Origin: Bacillota bacterium
GTDB lineage: Bacteria > Bacillota > Clostridia > Lachnospirales > Lachnospiraceae
NCBI GenBank assembly: GCA_023393095.1
Contig: JAEWMT010000114.1
Coordinates: 1 to 24,391 of the forward strand
DNA length: 24,391 nucleotides
Direction: 5' to 3'
Shown: positions 1 to 8,102 of the stretch, in pieces
Layout: every line of letters begins with the position of its first letter
Numbering within the stretch: the first letter of the stretch is position 1
Notes under the pieces: model-generated
What the model saw: the letters and a program-made list of their open reading frames with translations, nothing else
Databases searched by the model: none
What the model was told of the DNA's origin: nothing
Translations under genes and position numbers: made by a program

Positions 1-1487
1 AATCTATGTCCCTTGCAGGAACGCTTGGATTAGGTAAATTAATTGTATTATATGATAGCAATAAGATTTCCATTGAAGGAGATACAGATATTGCATTTAC
101 CGAAGATGTTAAGAAACGGTTTGAGGCATTTGGATTCCAGACACTTGTTGTAGAAGATGGTAATAACCTAGAGGAAATCGCAGCAGCAATTGAAGCTGCA
201 AAGGCTGATCTTACCAGGCCTTCCATGATTACTGTAAAGACTAAGATTGGATTCGGCAGCCCGAAGGAAGGAAAAGCAAGTGCACATGGCGAGCCTCTTG
301 GAGTAGATAATATAAAGGCATTAAGAGAGAAGCTTGTTTGGTCACACGAAGAGGATTTCTATGTTCCGGATGAAGTTTACGCTAATTATAAAGAATTAGC
401 AGAAGCAGGTGCTAGAGAAGAGGAAGCTTGGAACAAGCTTTTTGCTGATTATAGCAAGGCTTTCCCTGAGATGAAAGCATTATGGGATCAATACCATGAT
501 GAAAATGCAGGAAAAGACTTAATTAATAAGGATGATTTCTGGACATTTGCAGAAAAGCCAGAAGCAACCAGAAATCTTTCAGGCATGGTTATTAACAAAA
601 TTAAAAATTACCTTCCTAATGTAATTGGCGGTTCTGCTGATCTCGCACCTTCCACTAAGACATACATGAATGATATGGGTGATTTCTCTAAGGATAACTA
701 TGCGGGTCGTAATCTCCACTTTGGTGTAAGAGAGCTTGCAATGGCTGCAATCGGTAACGGTCTTGCACTCCATGGAGGACTTCGCGCTTATGTATCCACA
801 TTCTTCGTATTCAGTGATTACGTAAAGCCAATGGCAAGATTGTCCGCCCTTATGGGACTTCCGTTAACCTTTGTTCTTACCCATGATAGTATCGGTGTAG
901 GCGAAGATGGACCGACTCATGAGCCGATCGAGCAGCTTGCAATGCTTCGTGCAATGCCGAATTTTACTGTATTCAGACCGGCTGATGCAACGGAGTGTAT
1001 TGCAGCTTGGTATTATGCAATTACATCAACGAAGACACCCACAGCTTTAGTACTTACCCGTCAGAACCTGCCCCAGCTTGCTGGTTCTTCTAAGGATGCT
1101 TTAAAGGGAGGTTATATCGTATCACCTTCAAAGAAGGATGTTCCGGATGCTATTGTTATGGCAAGCGGTTCTGAAGTAGAGCTTGGAATTAACGCACAGG
1201 TTGAACTTGCGAAAGAAGGCGTTGACGTTAGTGTAGTAAGTATGCCATCCATAGATTTATTCGAGGCTCAGTCAGTTGAGTATAAAGAAAGCATTTTACC
1301 TAAGAGTGTTAGAGCAAGAGTTGCTGTAGAAGCTGCAACCGATTTTGGTTGGGGCAAGTATGTAGGTCTTGACGGAACAACAGTAACGATGAAGGGCTTT
1401 GGTGCATCTGCTCCAGCAAATGTTCTCTTCAAGAAGTTCGGATTTACTACGGAGAATGTAGTGGCTGCAGTGAAAAGTGTATTATAG
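1..1487 (+). CDS. tkt: Transketolase, 3' part (5' end outside the window)
   Basis: Transketolase moves two-carbon ketol units between sugar phosphates in the non-oxidative pentose phosphate pathway, using thiamine diphosphate in the cytosol. The reading frame is open at the window edge. The first ATG at 6 lies inside the conserved SLAGTLGLGKLIVLYD segment, so it is internal and the true start is upstream. About 494 residues are present of the usual ~660. The middle pyrimidine domain carries FGVRELAMAAIGNG (the VRE glutamate that activates the cofactor) and LTHDSIGVGEDGPTHEP (phosphate and cofactor contacts). The C-terminal domain carries the ASGSEVELG segment. The first ~180 residues visible are the end of the diphosphate-binding domain. 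A strong terminator follows 30 bp after the stop. Identification is secure; the gene's regulation lies outside the window. Confidence 0.95.
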   Translation, partial: SMSLAGTLGLGKLIVLYDSNKISIEGDTDIAFTEDVKKRFEAFGFQTLVVEDGNNLEEIAAAIEAAKADLTRPSMITVKTKIGFGSPKEGKASAHGEPLGVDNIKALREKLVWSHEEDFYVPDEVYANYKELAEAGAREEEAWNKLFADYSKAFPEMKALWDQYHDENAGKDLINKDDFWTFAEKPEATRNLSGMVINKIKNYLPNVIGGSADLAPSTKTYMNDMGDFSKDNYAGRNLHFGVRELAMAAIGNGLALHGGLRAYVSTFFVFSDYVKPMARLSALMGLPLTFVLTHDSIGVGEDGPTHEPIEQLAMLRAMPNFTVFRPADATECIAAWYYAITSTKTPTALVLTRQNLPQLAGSSKDALKGGYIVSPSKKDVPDAIVMASGSEVELGINAQVELAKEGVDVSVVSMPSIDLFEAQSVEYKESILPKSVRARVAVEAATDFGWGKYVGLDGTTVTMKGFGASAPANVLFKKFGFTTENVVAAVKSVL

Positions 1488-1519
1488 TTATTTAATATAA
1501 AAAGAAATTGTAGATATGA

Positions 1520-1566
1520 GAACCCCCTTGGTTGAAATTTAGATCCAACTAAGGGGGTTCCATTTG
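1520..1566 (+). terminator. Intrinsic terminator of the transketolase gene
   Basis: GAACCCCCTTGGTTG at 1520-1534 pairs with CAACTAAGGGGGTTC at 1546-1560, giving a stem of about 15 bp with one G.U pair and an 11-nt loop. A short T-containing tail (CATTTGTTAAATTT) follows. It lies 32 bp after the transketolase stop. Confidence 0.9.
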
Positions 1567-1920
1567 TTAAATTTAGACACTCAAATGAATTAATTCTTGG
1601 CTGTTTTATATTTTATTAGTATTAGATACCTTATGAATTACTTAATAGTTGTTTTATGTATTTTATACCAGCCTTTCTAAACTTATCAATTGTGTTAATG
1701 CAGAAAGTTTTATTTTCTAATGAAAATTTAATTTCGAAATATTGAAAAAAAATTATATAACCGATACAATGTAGACAGATATGCTAGTAACATTTTTTAA
1801 TTATTTAGGTTGATTCCATACCAGATAGCATGCGACATATCTAAGATTATGAGAATTTATATAGCATTAGTGCTTTAAAGATTTGATGAAATTAGGAGAA
1901 CAGGTGAGGGGGTAAATTAC
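1567..1920 (+). promoter_or_regulatory. Intergenic region with promoter for the two-component genes
   Basis: This AT-rich 354-bp gap holds a good sigma-A type promoter: TTGAAA at 1742-1747, a 17-bp spacer, and TACAAT at 1765-1770. It predicts a leader of about 140 nt before the response regulator. A purine-rich ribosome site (GAGGGGG, 1906-1912) sits 8 nt before the ATG. I see no other gene or strong hairpin here. Confidence 0.6.
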
Positions 1921-2604
1921 ATGGCAAAGATTTTAATTGTAGAAGATGAAACTAAAATTGCTAGATTTTTAGAATTAGAATTAAAGCATGAGGGATATGA
2001 GGTGGTTCTGGCAGGAGACGGAAGGACAGGTCTTGAGAAGGCCTTAAAAAATGATGTGGATTTAATTGTTCTGGATATCATGCTTCCTGGATTAAGTGGT
2101 ATTGAAGTTTGCCGTAGGGTTCGACTGGAATCGCAGGTACCAATTATTATGCTTACGGCGAAAGATGATGTAACGGATAAAGTGGCGGGGCTTGATACGG
2201 GAGCGGATGATTATATGACTAAGCCCTTTGCAATTGAGGAATTATTAGCAAGAATTCGCGTTGCTTTAAACCGTAATAAGCAGATGGTAATGGAAACAAA
2301 GGGAGACATTTTACAGATTGGGGAACTGGTTTTGAATATAAAAAGCCATAGTGCTTCTTATAATAAGGAAGAATTAGTCCTCACAAAGAAAGAGTATGAA
2401 CTTTTGGAGTATCTAATCCGTAATAAAAATGTAGCATTAACAAGAGAGCAGTTACTGAATAATGTATGGGATTATGAGTATTTTGGAGATACCAATGTTG
2501 TGGATGTCTATATTAGATATTTAAGGCAGAAAATTGATGAAAAATACGGAATACATCTGATTTCAACCGTCAGGGGTTTGGGATATATCATTAAGGATCT
2601 ATAA
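1921..2604 (+). CDS. OmpR/PhoB-family response regulator
   Basis: A 227-residue two-component DNA-binding regulator. The N-terminal receiver domain (about 1-118) opens with KILIVEDE. It carries the phosphoacceptor D52 in LIVLDIMLPG, the switch threonine in MLTA (T79), and K101 in the MTKPF segment. A linker leads to a C-terminal winged helix (about 130-227) with LTKKEYELLEYL and VVDVYIRYLRQKID, typical of the OmpR/PhoB class. The full family length is present. It is followed 52 bp later by its likely partner histidine kinase on the same strand. Target genes cannot be read from the sequence; the transporter operon 1.9 kb downstream is one candidate. Start: ATG with a well-placed GAGGGGG site. 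Confidence 0.93.
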   Translation: MAKILIVEDETKIARFLELELKHEGYEVVLAGDGRTGLEKALKNDVDLIVLDIMLPGLSGIEVCRRVRLESQVPIIMLTAKDDVTDKVAGLDTGADDYMTKPFAIEELLARIRVALNRNKQMVMETKGDILQIGELVLNIKSHSASYNKEELVLTKKEYELLEYLIRNKNVALTREQLLNNVWDYEYFGDTNVVDVYIRYLRQKIDEKYGIHLISTVRGLGYIIKDL

Positions 2605-2620
2605 TTTGCCATAACATAAG

Positions 2621-2656
2621 GGAGGATGGCGTTTATTTTATTGCGCCAATACCGCT
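2621..2656 (+). promoter_or_regulatory. Unusual kinase ribosome site with a hairpin between GGAGG and ATG
   Basis: GGAGG (2621-2625) is too far from the ATG at 2657 to work in the usual way. TGGCG at 2627-2631 can pair with CGCCA at 2644-2648 around a 12-nt AT-rich loop. Folding would reduce the effective gap to about 9 nt. An out-of-frame ATG at 2626 abuts the GGAGG and would encode about 31 residues. Confidence 0.4.
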
Positions 2657-4084
2657 ATGAAGAAAAAGCTACTGGAAGTTGTAAGGAATATATTAAGAAG
2701 AATAATTCTTCCCATACGTAGAAGGAGAGAGGCATGGCTGAGTAATTTCAGACTGTCGATGGTATTAAGGATTTCGATGGCGTATTTAAAATTACTTTTA
2801 ACGCATGGAATTCTTTTTATGCTTGGATTTTTCCTTTTATATATGTTCGCAGAAAAGGAAGAATATGATCATATGGCTCGTAATATTGCTAAAGCTTTTG
2901 AAGAAAAAGGATCAGTTGACATGATTAATCCTTATTATCTTCAGGGTCTTTCCTTGAAAATAGCAGAAAAATCATCGGAGTCTGTTATCTATGACGATAT
3001 TTTGTTTCGCCCGCCGGCAACCAATGAGTTTTTCTATGGCATCCATTTTGACCGGAAAAGTAAAAGCAATATACTTGTTATTAATGAAAGTAAGAAGTTG
3101 AAGTTTCAGGGCAAGGAGTATCATGCACAATTCCAATATGACTTGTCGGGAGCTTATCTTAGAGGCATGTCTTTATTATGGAAGCTGGTAATACTTTATT
3201 TGTTTATAGTGGCATTAATTATACGTAAGGGAAAAAGAAGTGATGCCAAGCTGTTCGAGCCTTTACGGATCATGTCCGCTACGGCGAACCGATTAACTGT
3301 GAATAATTTACACAGTGAGCGTCTGAATATGGAAGGTACTAAAAATGAACTGAAAGATCTTGCCGGTGTTATTAATGCGATGTTAAACCGTATCGAGACC
3401 TCTTATGAGAGCCAAAAGCAATTTGTTTCTGATGCATCCCATGAACTGCGTACACCGATAGCGGTAATCCAAGGTTATATAAACATGCTGAATCGCTGGG
3501 GGTCAAACAATGAGGAGGTACTTCATGAATCCATCGAGGCAATTCAGAATGAAGCGAAATCCATGCAAGATTTGGTGGAAAAACTCTTATTCTTATCAAG
3601 GCACGATAAGAAAACACTGAAATTAAATAAAAAGCGGTTTAATATGCGTCTAGTTGTTGAGGACATGGTAAAAGAGACGAGGCTGGTAGCGGTAAACCGC
3701 GTAATCAACAGTCCAGCATTGGAGGATGTCATAGTATATGGGGACAAGCAATCTTTAAAGCAGGCAATCCGTATATTTATAGAAAATGCAGTTAAATACA
3801 CGCATGACGGAGATCAGATTACGATTTCCTGTCAGAAGGTAAATGAAGATTGTGTAATCACTGTACAGGACACCGGCATTGGTATGACAAAAAAGGATAT
3901 TGACCATATCTTTAATCGCTTTTACCGTTCGGATCATGTTAGAAATGAGAATATTGAAGGACATGGTTTGGGTTTGTCTCTTGCGAAACTGATCATATTA
4001 GCGCATACCGGAAAAATCAAGGTAAGATCTCAATTTAAGGTCGGAACCAGCTTTATAATAACAATTCCGAAGAGAAGGTTTTAA
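2657..4084 (+). CDS. Membrane sensor histidine kinase
   Basis: A 475-residue sensor kinase, likely partner of the preceding response regulator. An arginine-rich N-terminus is followed by TM1 (about 42-64), an extracellular sensor region of about 105 residues, and TM2 (about 172-190). A HAMP-like linker follows (about 195-250), then the dimerisation domain with DASHELRTPIAVIQGY (phosphoacceptor H262). The ATPase domain has an N box (IENAVKY, N377), G1 (DTGIGM, 405-410), an F box (IFNRFYRSD) and G2 (GHGLGL, 435-440). All catalytic motifs are intact. The extracellular region matches no sensor domain I recognise. The start is odd: GGAGG lies 31 nt upstream of this ATG, there is no other in-frame start before the upstream stop, and a small hairpin lies between. 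An internal start at M35 (2759) is possible but would leave little before TM1. Confidence 0.9.
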   Translation: MKKKLLEVVRNILRRIILPIRRRREAWLSNFRLSMVLRISMAYLKLLLTHGILFMLGFFLLYMFAEKEEYDHMARNIAKAFEEKGSVDMINPYYLQGLSLKIAEKSSESVIYDDILFRPPATNEFFYGIHFDRKSKSNILVINESKKLKFQGKEYHAQFQYDLSGAYLRGMSLLWKLVILYLFIVALIIRKGKRSDAKLFEPLRIMSATANRLTVNNLHSERLNMEGTKNELKDLAGVINAMLNRIETSYESQKQFVSDASHELRTPIAVIQGYINMLNRWGSNNEEVLHESIEAIQNEAKSMQDLVEKLLFLSRHDKKTLKLNKKRFNMRLVVEDMVKETRLVAVNRVINSPALEDVIVYGDKQSLKQAIRIFIENAVKYTHDGDQITISCQKVNEDCVITVQDTGIGMTKKDIDHIFNRFYRSDHVRNENIEGHGLGLSLAKLIILAHTGKIKVRSQFKVGTSFIITIPKRRF

Positions 4085-4096
4085 TAATAAATTCTT

Positions 4097-4305
4097 GAGG
4101 CTGTCGCATAAAAACCTTTAGAGAAATAATGGATTCTGTACAATCTCCTTAATGTACTGTTTGGAAGACATGTTCCTGATTTTGTAAGTCATAAACGAAC
4201 ATTTATGTACGAATATGACTTACAAAACTAGGAATGTGTCTTCCGACCTATGTGTGGAGATTGTACAGATCTATTATTTCTTATATATCTAAGTGTGACA
4301 GCTCC
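4097..4305. repeat. MITE-like hairpin repeat, copy A
   Basis: The 209-bp segment is a nearly continuous inverted repeat. The outer ends are GAGGCTGTCGCA (4097-4108) and TGTGACAGCTCC (4294-4305). Inside, TTCTGTACAATCTCC (from 4134) pairs with GGAGATTGTACAGA (to 4269). A further arm of about 30 nt around 4163-4192 (GGAAGACATGTTCC...) pairs with 4214-4244. The loop is about 21 bp. No coding capacity is visible. It starts 13 bp after the kinase stop and shares ends and internal blocks with the copy at 20987-21101, so it is probably a non-autonomous transposable element. It may also stop transcription. No clear target duplication was found. Confidence 0.7.
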
Positions 4306-4467
4306 ATTTCTCTATTTTAAAAAACAATATGGGTATTCCTTTAAGAGGGAAAAGGATGTGAAAGTTAGTTACTAAAATAATTATGCAGGTTACCCCCGAT
4401 ATCTGCAACTTACACACGCTGTTATTGAAGATAGTAAAAATGAGTCGTATATTTAGATAAATAGTAA
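4306..4467 (+). promoter_or_regulatory. Promoter and candidate LytTR operator before the ABC/LytTR operon
   Basis: A direct repeat, TGCAGGTTAC (4384-4393) and TGCAACTTAC (4404-4413), is 20 bp start to start, so both half-sites face the same side of the helix. Just downstream lies a promoter-like pair, TTGAAG (4425-4430), a 17-bp spacer, and TATATT (4448-4453). Direct half-sites about two turns apart just upstream of the -35 are typical of LytTR-type activators, and a LytTR gene is in the operon. The binding assignment is inference. Confidence 0.5.
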
Positions 4468-4497
4468 ATGCAACCAAACCAGGAGGGGAGAGGAAAC

Positions 4498-5406
4498 ATG
4501 GAGGATATTATTAAGGTTAATCATTTGAAGAAATATTTCAAAGAGGTCAAAGCGGTAGATGACATCAGCTTTCGTGTTAAAAAGGGTGAATTATATGGTT
4601 TTCTTGGAGTAAATGGTGCCGGAAAATCCACGACGATAAACATACTTTGTACCTTGCTAAATAGTACTGCGGGAGAAGTAACGGTCAGCGGTAATCTGCT
4701 AGGGAAGGAAGACCGTGAAATCAGGAGAAAAATTGGGGTTGTATTTCAGGATAATACATTGGATGACAATCTTACGATAAAGGAAAATCTGATAATCAGA
4801 GCATCTCTTTATCACAATGACAGCAAATCTATTATGAAAAATTTGCAATATGTATGTGAAATTTTAGATATTGGCGAGTTACTGGGAAGACAGTTTCGCA
4901 AGCTTTCCGGAGGACAGAAAAGAAGATGTGAAATAGCCAAAGCGCTCATGAACCGCCCCGAGATACTATTTCTTGATGAGCCTACCACGGGCCTTGATCC
5001 CCAGACACGTCAAAGTGTATGGGCTAGTATTGAGACACTTAGAAAAGAAGAGAATATGACAGTTTTTTTGACGACACATTATATGGAGGAGGCGGCAAAG
5101 GCGCAGTATATTTCCATTATGGAAGCAGGAAAACTGGTTGCAGACGGAACTCCTCAGGAACTTAAGAATAATTATGCTCATGATATGTTAAAGCTTGTTC
5201 CGGTGGATGAGGAGGCAATGGAAAAACAGCTTCAGGGGGCACGTCTTTCCTATGAAAAGAGGAGTAACCATATCAGGATAAACATACCTGATACAATGTA
5301 TGGGTTGGAGCTTCTTAACCGAATGAAAGAGAATTTGAAATCCTTTGAGGTAATTCAGGGAACCATGGATGATGTATTTCTTAATATTACAGGCAGAAGC
5401 TTATAA
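4498..5406 (+). CDS. ABC transporter ATP-binding protein (DrrA/ABC-2 type)
   Basis: This 302-residue ATPase energises the ABC-2 permease encoded next. Such pairs usually export drugs, lipids or peptides; the substrate is not evident. Motifs in order are Walker A GVNGAGKST (37-45), Q-loop Q84 in VVFQD, signature LSGGQ (136-140), Walker B ILFLDE (156-161) with the catalytic glutamate, D-loop GLDP, and H-loop H194 in TTHYMEEA. The C-terminal ~80 residues form the extension common in DrrA-like proteins. The start at 4498 is chosen because GGAGGGGAGAGG lies just before it. The in-frame ATG at 4468 would put this ribosome site inside the gene. The permease gene follows after 113 bp. Confidence 0.93.
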   Translation: MEDIIKVNHLKKYFKEVKAVDDISFRVKKGELYGFLGVNGAGKSTTINILCTLLNSTAGEVTVSGNLLGKEDREIRRKIGVVFQDNTLDDNLTIKENLIIRASLYHNDSKSIMKNLQYVCEILDIGELLGRQFRKLSGGQKRRCEIAKALMNRPEILFLDEPTTGLDPQTRQSVWASIETLRKEENMTVFLTTHYMEEAAKAQYISIMEAGKLVADGTPQELKNNYAHDMLKLVPVDEEAMEKQLQGARLSYEKRSNHIRINIPDTMYGLELLNRMKENLKSFEVIQGTMDDVFLNITGRSL

Positions 5407-5519
5407 AGAACAGGGACTGATTTAGAAGAAATGAGAGAATTAATATAGTTAAAATTTTCTACATGGCAAATTTGTACTGATGCCCTAATTCGAAATTTAT
5501 CGTCAGAATGGAGGTTATT

Positions 5520-6431
5520 ATGTTACTTTTAAGATTAATAAAAAGAAATATTTTAGTATATTTAAGGGATAGATCGAACATCTTCTTCTCATTGCTATCA
5601 ATGCTTATCATTATCGGACTTATGGTAGTATTTTTAGGTAAAAATAACGCGGACAATGTAGTAAATCTTTTAAAGAATTACGGTGGAGCACGGAATACCC
5701 AGGTGGATCAAAATAATGCAAATCAGCTTATCATGCTATGGACACTTGCCGGAATCGTTGTTGTGAATTCCGTTACAATTACTTATTCTATGGTAGGTAT
5801 TATGGTAGAGGATGAGATTAAAAAAAGGCTTTCCAGCTTCTATGTTTCACCCGTTAACAGAGTATTCTTTGTCATGGGTTATGTTTTTGCCGCAGTTATT
5901 ATGGGAATTATTATGTGTACTCTAACTGTAGCTGTGGGTGAAGTATATTTTGCTATAATCGGCGCTGATTTGCTTTCACTGATACAGTTAGGTAAAATAA
6001 TGTTTTTTATTGTATTGAATGTATTTACTTCAGCGAGCATGGTATTCTTGATTTTAAATTTTATCCATACACAAGGAGCTTTATCCGGTGCCGGTACAAT
6101 CATTGGAACCCTAGTTGGCTTTGTGGCCTGTATTTATCTGCCGATTGGTATGCTTCCAGAGAAGGTGCAGACCGTAATTAAATGTTTTCCGTTAGTTCAT
6201 GGCTCCTCCTTCTTAAGAGATATCTTCACCAGAGATATATTGACGAAAACCTTTCATAACTGTCCTCAAAAATTGATCACTGATTACAAAGAATATATGT
6301 GTATGACCATTACATATCACGATAAAATTGTTTCTGGTGCATTTAAAGTGGCATTTTTGTTAATTAGTGGTATAATCTTCATAGGCATATCCGCAGTTCT
6401 ACAGAGAAGGCGAAATGTAATGAGCAGATAG
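5520..6431 (+). CDS. ABC-2 type transporter permease
   Basis: A 303-residue membrane protein with about six hydrophobic segments (roughly 21-39, 75-95, 115-140, 155-178, 183-208 and 275-295) and a basic cytoplasmic N-terminus. This is the layout of ABC-2 permeases that work with DrrA-like ATPases. The EDEIKKRLSSFYVSPVNR stretch after TM2 is the cytoplasmic coupling region typical of the family. The start is ATG 5520: GGAGG at 5510-5514 is spaced 5 nt from it, while the ATG at 5508 overlaps that ribosome site. The LytTR gene begins 10 bp after the stop, so the genes are probably cotranscribed. Substrate unknown. Confidence 0.88.
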   Translation: MLLLRLIKRNILVYLRDRSNIFFSLLSMLIIIGLMVVFLGKNNADNVVNLLKNYGGARNTQVDQNNANQLIMLWTLAGIVVVNSVTITYSMVGIMVEDEIKKRLSSFYVSPVNRVFFVMGYVFAAVIMGIIMCTLTVAVGEVYFAIIGADLLSLIQLGKIMFFIVLNVFTSASMVFLILNFIHTQGALSGAGTIIGTLVGFVACIYLPIGMLPEKVQTVIKCFPLVHGSSFLRDIFTRDILTKTFHNCPQKLITDYKEYMCMTITYHDKIVSGAFKVAFLLISGIIFIGISAVLQRRRNVMSR

Positions 6432-6441
6432 GGAGATTCTG

Positions 6442-6879
6442 ATGAAGATAATAATCGAGGAGGCAGGTCCCGAGGAAGAGGATCAGATTATTATACGTTG
6501 CAGGGAAATGAATGATAATATATTAAAAGTGATATCTGAACTTAGAATGGGACTGAAAAAAATAGCCGGTAGTAAGGACGGTAATATTACGATGATTGAT
6601 CCTGCGAATATATATTATTTTGAAGGCGTTGATAACAAGGTGTTTCTTTATTGCAAGCAAAATGTATATGAAACAAAATTAAAATTATATGAGATAGAAG
6701 AAGAATTTAGAAATACAAAATTTTTTCGTGGATCCAAGTCCATCATTCTCAATGTAACTAAAATAAAAAGTATCAGCCCGGCCTATTCCGGACGTTTTGA
6801 AGCTTTACTCTTTAATGGGGAAAAGATAGTTATTTCAAGGCAGTATGTATCTGAATTAAAGAGTAAGCTTGGTTTATAG
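6442..6879 (+). CDS. LytTR-domain DNA-binding regulator
   Basis: A 145-residue protein with a C-terminal LytTR domain (about 45-145). Recognisable parts are ITMIDPANIYYFEGVDNKV, VYETKLKLYEIEEEF, FFRGSKSIILNVTKIKSI and the final IVISRQYVSELKSKLGL. There is no receiver domain; the first ~40 residues look helical and may mediate dimerisation. Free-standing LytTR proteins coupled to a membrane protein are known as LytTR regulatory systems, where the membrane partner restrains the regulator. Here the partner would be the DUF3021-like protein that follows after 12 bp. The regulator probably controls this operon through the direct repeat at 4384-4413 (inference). Start: ATG with GGGAGA upstream. Confidence 0.9.
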   Translation: MKIIIEEAGPEEEDQIIIRCREMNDNILKVISELRMGLKKIAGSKDGNITMIDPANIYYFEGVDNKVFLYCKQNVYETKLKLYEIEEEFRNTKFFRGSKSIILNVTKIKSISPAYSGRFEALLFNGEKIVISRQYVSELKSKLGL

Positions 6880-6891
6880 GAGGTACTTGAA

Positions 6892-7335
6892 ATGGAAATT
6901 CTAAAAAGAATAATTAAGACCTTCTCAAATGTAGTAACAGGGAGCTTAATAAGTGCCGCTCTATTCATTACCATATTTGTACCAAAGGTTAAATTAGATG
7001 TTGCTCTTCTATGGGAAATCATAGTGATAGCAGCGGTTTGTTCTTTGGGTACTTTTATATTATATTATAAAAGAACGTTAACAAAAAAACAGATGAAAAT
7101 CCGAATTATATGCCACTATCTATATATAAATATTATAGTTTTATCTGGCGGTTTATTCTGGGAATGGTTTACACCCGGATTATTTCCTGAATTACTGGTT
7201 ATGCTGTTGTTAATTGCAGTAGTTTATGCTATTATAATGTTAACTACTTTCCATATGGAGGAAAAAATGGCAGAGAAATTGAATCAACAACTGCATAAAT
7301 TTTATCCTGAACAGGAAGAAGGGGAAGATTCCTAA
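6892..7335 (+). CDS. DUF3021-like four-helix membrane protein
   Basis: A 147-residue protein with four hydrophobic segments (about 14-31, 39-58, 74-91 and 97-117). It has a charged loop between TM2 and TM3 (KRTLTKKQMKIR) and an acidic, helical C-terminal tail ending EEGEDS. Length, topology and position directly after a LytTR gene fit the DUF3021 family, which commonly pairs with LytTR regulators in Firmicutes. The likely role is sensing or restraining the regulator at the membrane; that is inferred from gene order. AGGAGGT lies 8 nt before the ATG. It is the last gene of the tight part of the operon. Confidence 0.78.
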   Translation: MEILKRIIKTFSNVVTGSLISAALFITIFVPKVKLDVALLWEIIVIAAVCSLGTFILYYKRTLTKKQMKIRIICHYLYINIIVLSGGLFWEWFTPGLFPELLVMLLLIAVVYAIIMLTTFHMEEKMAEKLNQQLHKFYPEQEEGEDS

Positions 7336-7352
7336 TAAATTTATTATATTTG

Positions 7353-7402
7353 ATAAACAAAAGTGGAAAGCTTTGTTTATAAATTGGGGGCCGTAATACG
7401 GC
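7353..7402 (+). other. Two small inverted repeats before the 7418 gene
   Basis: ATAAACAAA (7353-7361) pairs with TTTGTTTAT (7372-7380) around a 10-nt loop. It is followed by the short palindrome GCCGTAATACGGC (7390-7402), just before the ribosome site GGAGAAG. There is no U-tract, so neither looks like a standard terminator. They could be mRNA processing or protein-binding sites. Confidence 0.35.
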
Positions 7403-7417
7403 AGAAACGGAGAAGAG

Positions 7418-8077
7418 ATGAAAGTTATATCATGGCTAAAGTATTTTGTTTTTTTGTTACTAATTGTTCTTGTTTTGTGGGTACAAGGAAAAGCTCAGAA
7501 CGCATTTGAAACTCAATTCACTACAACCTATAAAATTAATCATGTAATGTATCTAGCTGCTATGCTTTTACCTATCTTAGTTGGATTAATTATTGGTCTT
7601 GAAAGCTTCATTAACGAGAGCAGGAAAGAGGGAAGATGGAAGCTTAACCTTCCGAAACTGATAATATTTATTATCCCCTCCTTGTTTGCAACTTCACTTT
7701 ATTTTATTTTATTAAGTCAAAATGAAAAGGCTTATAATTTTTTTATTAAACCATTTTTTAATTTCTTTAACGGTTCCGGCTTTATTACAATGTTAGAAAT
7801 CTTATTAGGATATTCAATCATTACGCTTATGTATAAGGCAAAAGTCAATCAAGTTGCTATGGAAGAAGGTATTGATGAATATCATGCAGAAGCTGATCCG
7901 ATCGTTGATCACAATGAATTTATAGAAGGTAGTAATGAAGTAATCATCGGAAGTGATGATTCTGTTGTCGACAATGAAGATAATAAAGAAGTTGTTAATG
8001 AAGAAAGCGGTTATAATGATTCAGTAATAACAGATCAAATTGATAAAGTTGAGTCAGAAGACAAATCAAATCAATAA
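7418..8077 (+). CDS. Membrane protein of unknown function with acidic tail
   Basis: I do not recognise this 219-residue protein. It has a hydrophobic N-terminal segment (about 5-23), which could be an uncleaved anchor, and three more hydrophobic stretches (about 41-63, 79-98 and 118-139). From about residue 150 onward there is a strongly acidic, low-complexity tail rich in D, E, N, S and V (for example EGSNEVIIGSDDSVVDNEDN). Such a tail is likely cytoplasmic or surface-exposed and disordered. GGAGAAG lies just before the ATG. It is 82 bp after the DUF3021-like gene and followed by a terminator, so it may be the last gene of the transporter operon or have its own promoter. Confidence 0.75.
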   Translation: MKVISWLKYFVFLLLIVLVLWVQGKAQNAFETQFTTTYKINHVMYLAAMLLPILVGLIIGLESFINESRKEGRWKLNLPKLIIFIIPSLFATSLYFILLSQNEKAYNFFIKPFFNFFNGSGFITMLEILLGYSIITLMYKAKVNQVAMEEGIDEYHAEADPIVDHNEFIEGSNEVIIGSDDSVVDNEDNKEVVNEESGYNDSVITDQIDKVESEDKSNQ

Positions 8078-8102
8078 TATTTTCATATAGAATATAAATA
8101 AT

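Noticed and set aside
6..8. ATG 6 as the transketolase start
   Set aside because: It lies within the conserved SLAGTLGLGK segment; the gene continues upstream of the window.
3372..3964. Several minus-strand ORFs inside the kinase gene
   Set aside because: Shadows of a well-supported histidine kinase reading frame; no ribosome sites or domains.
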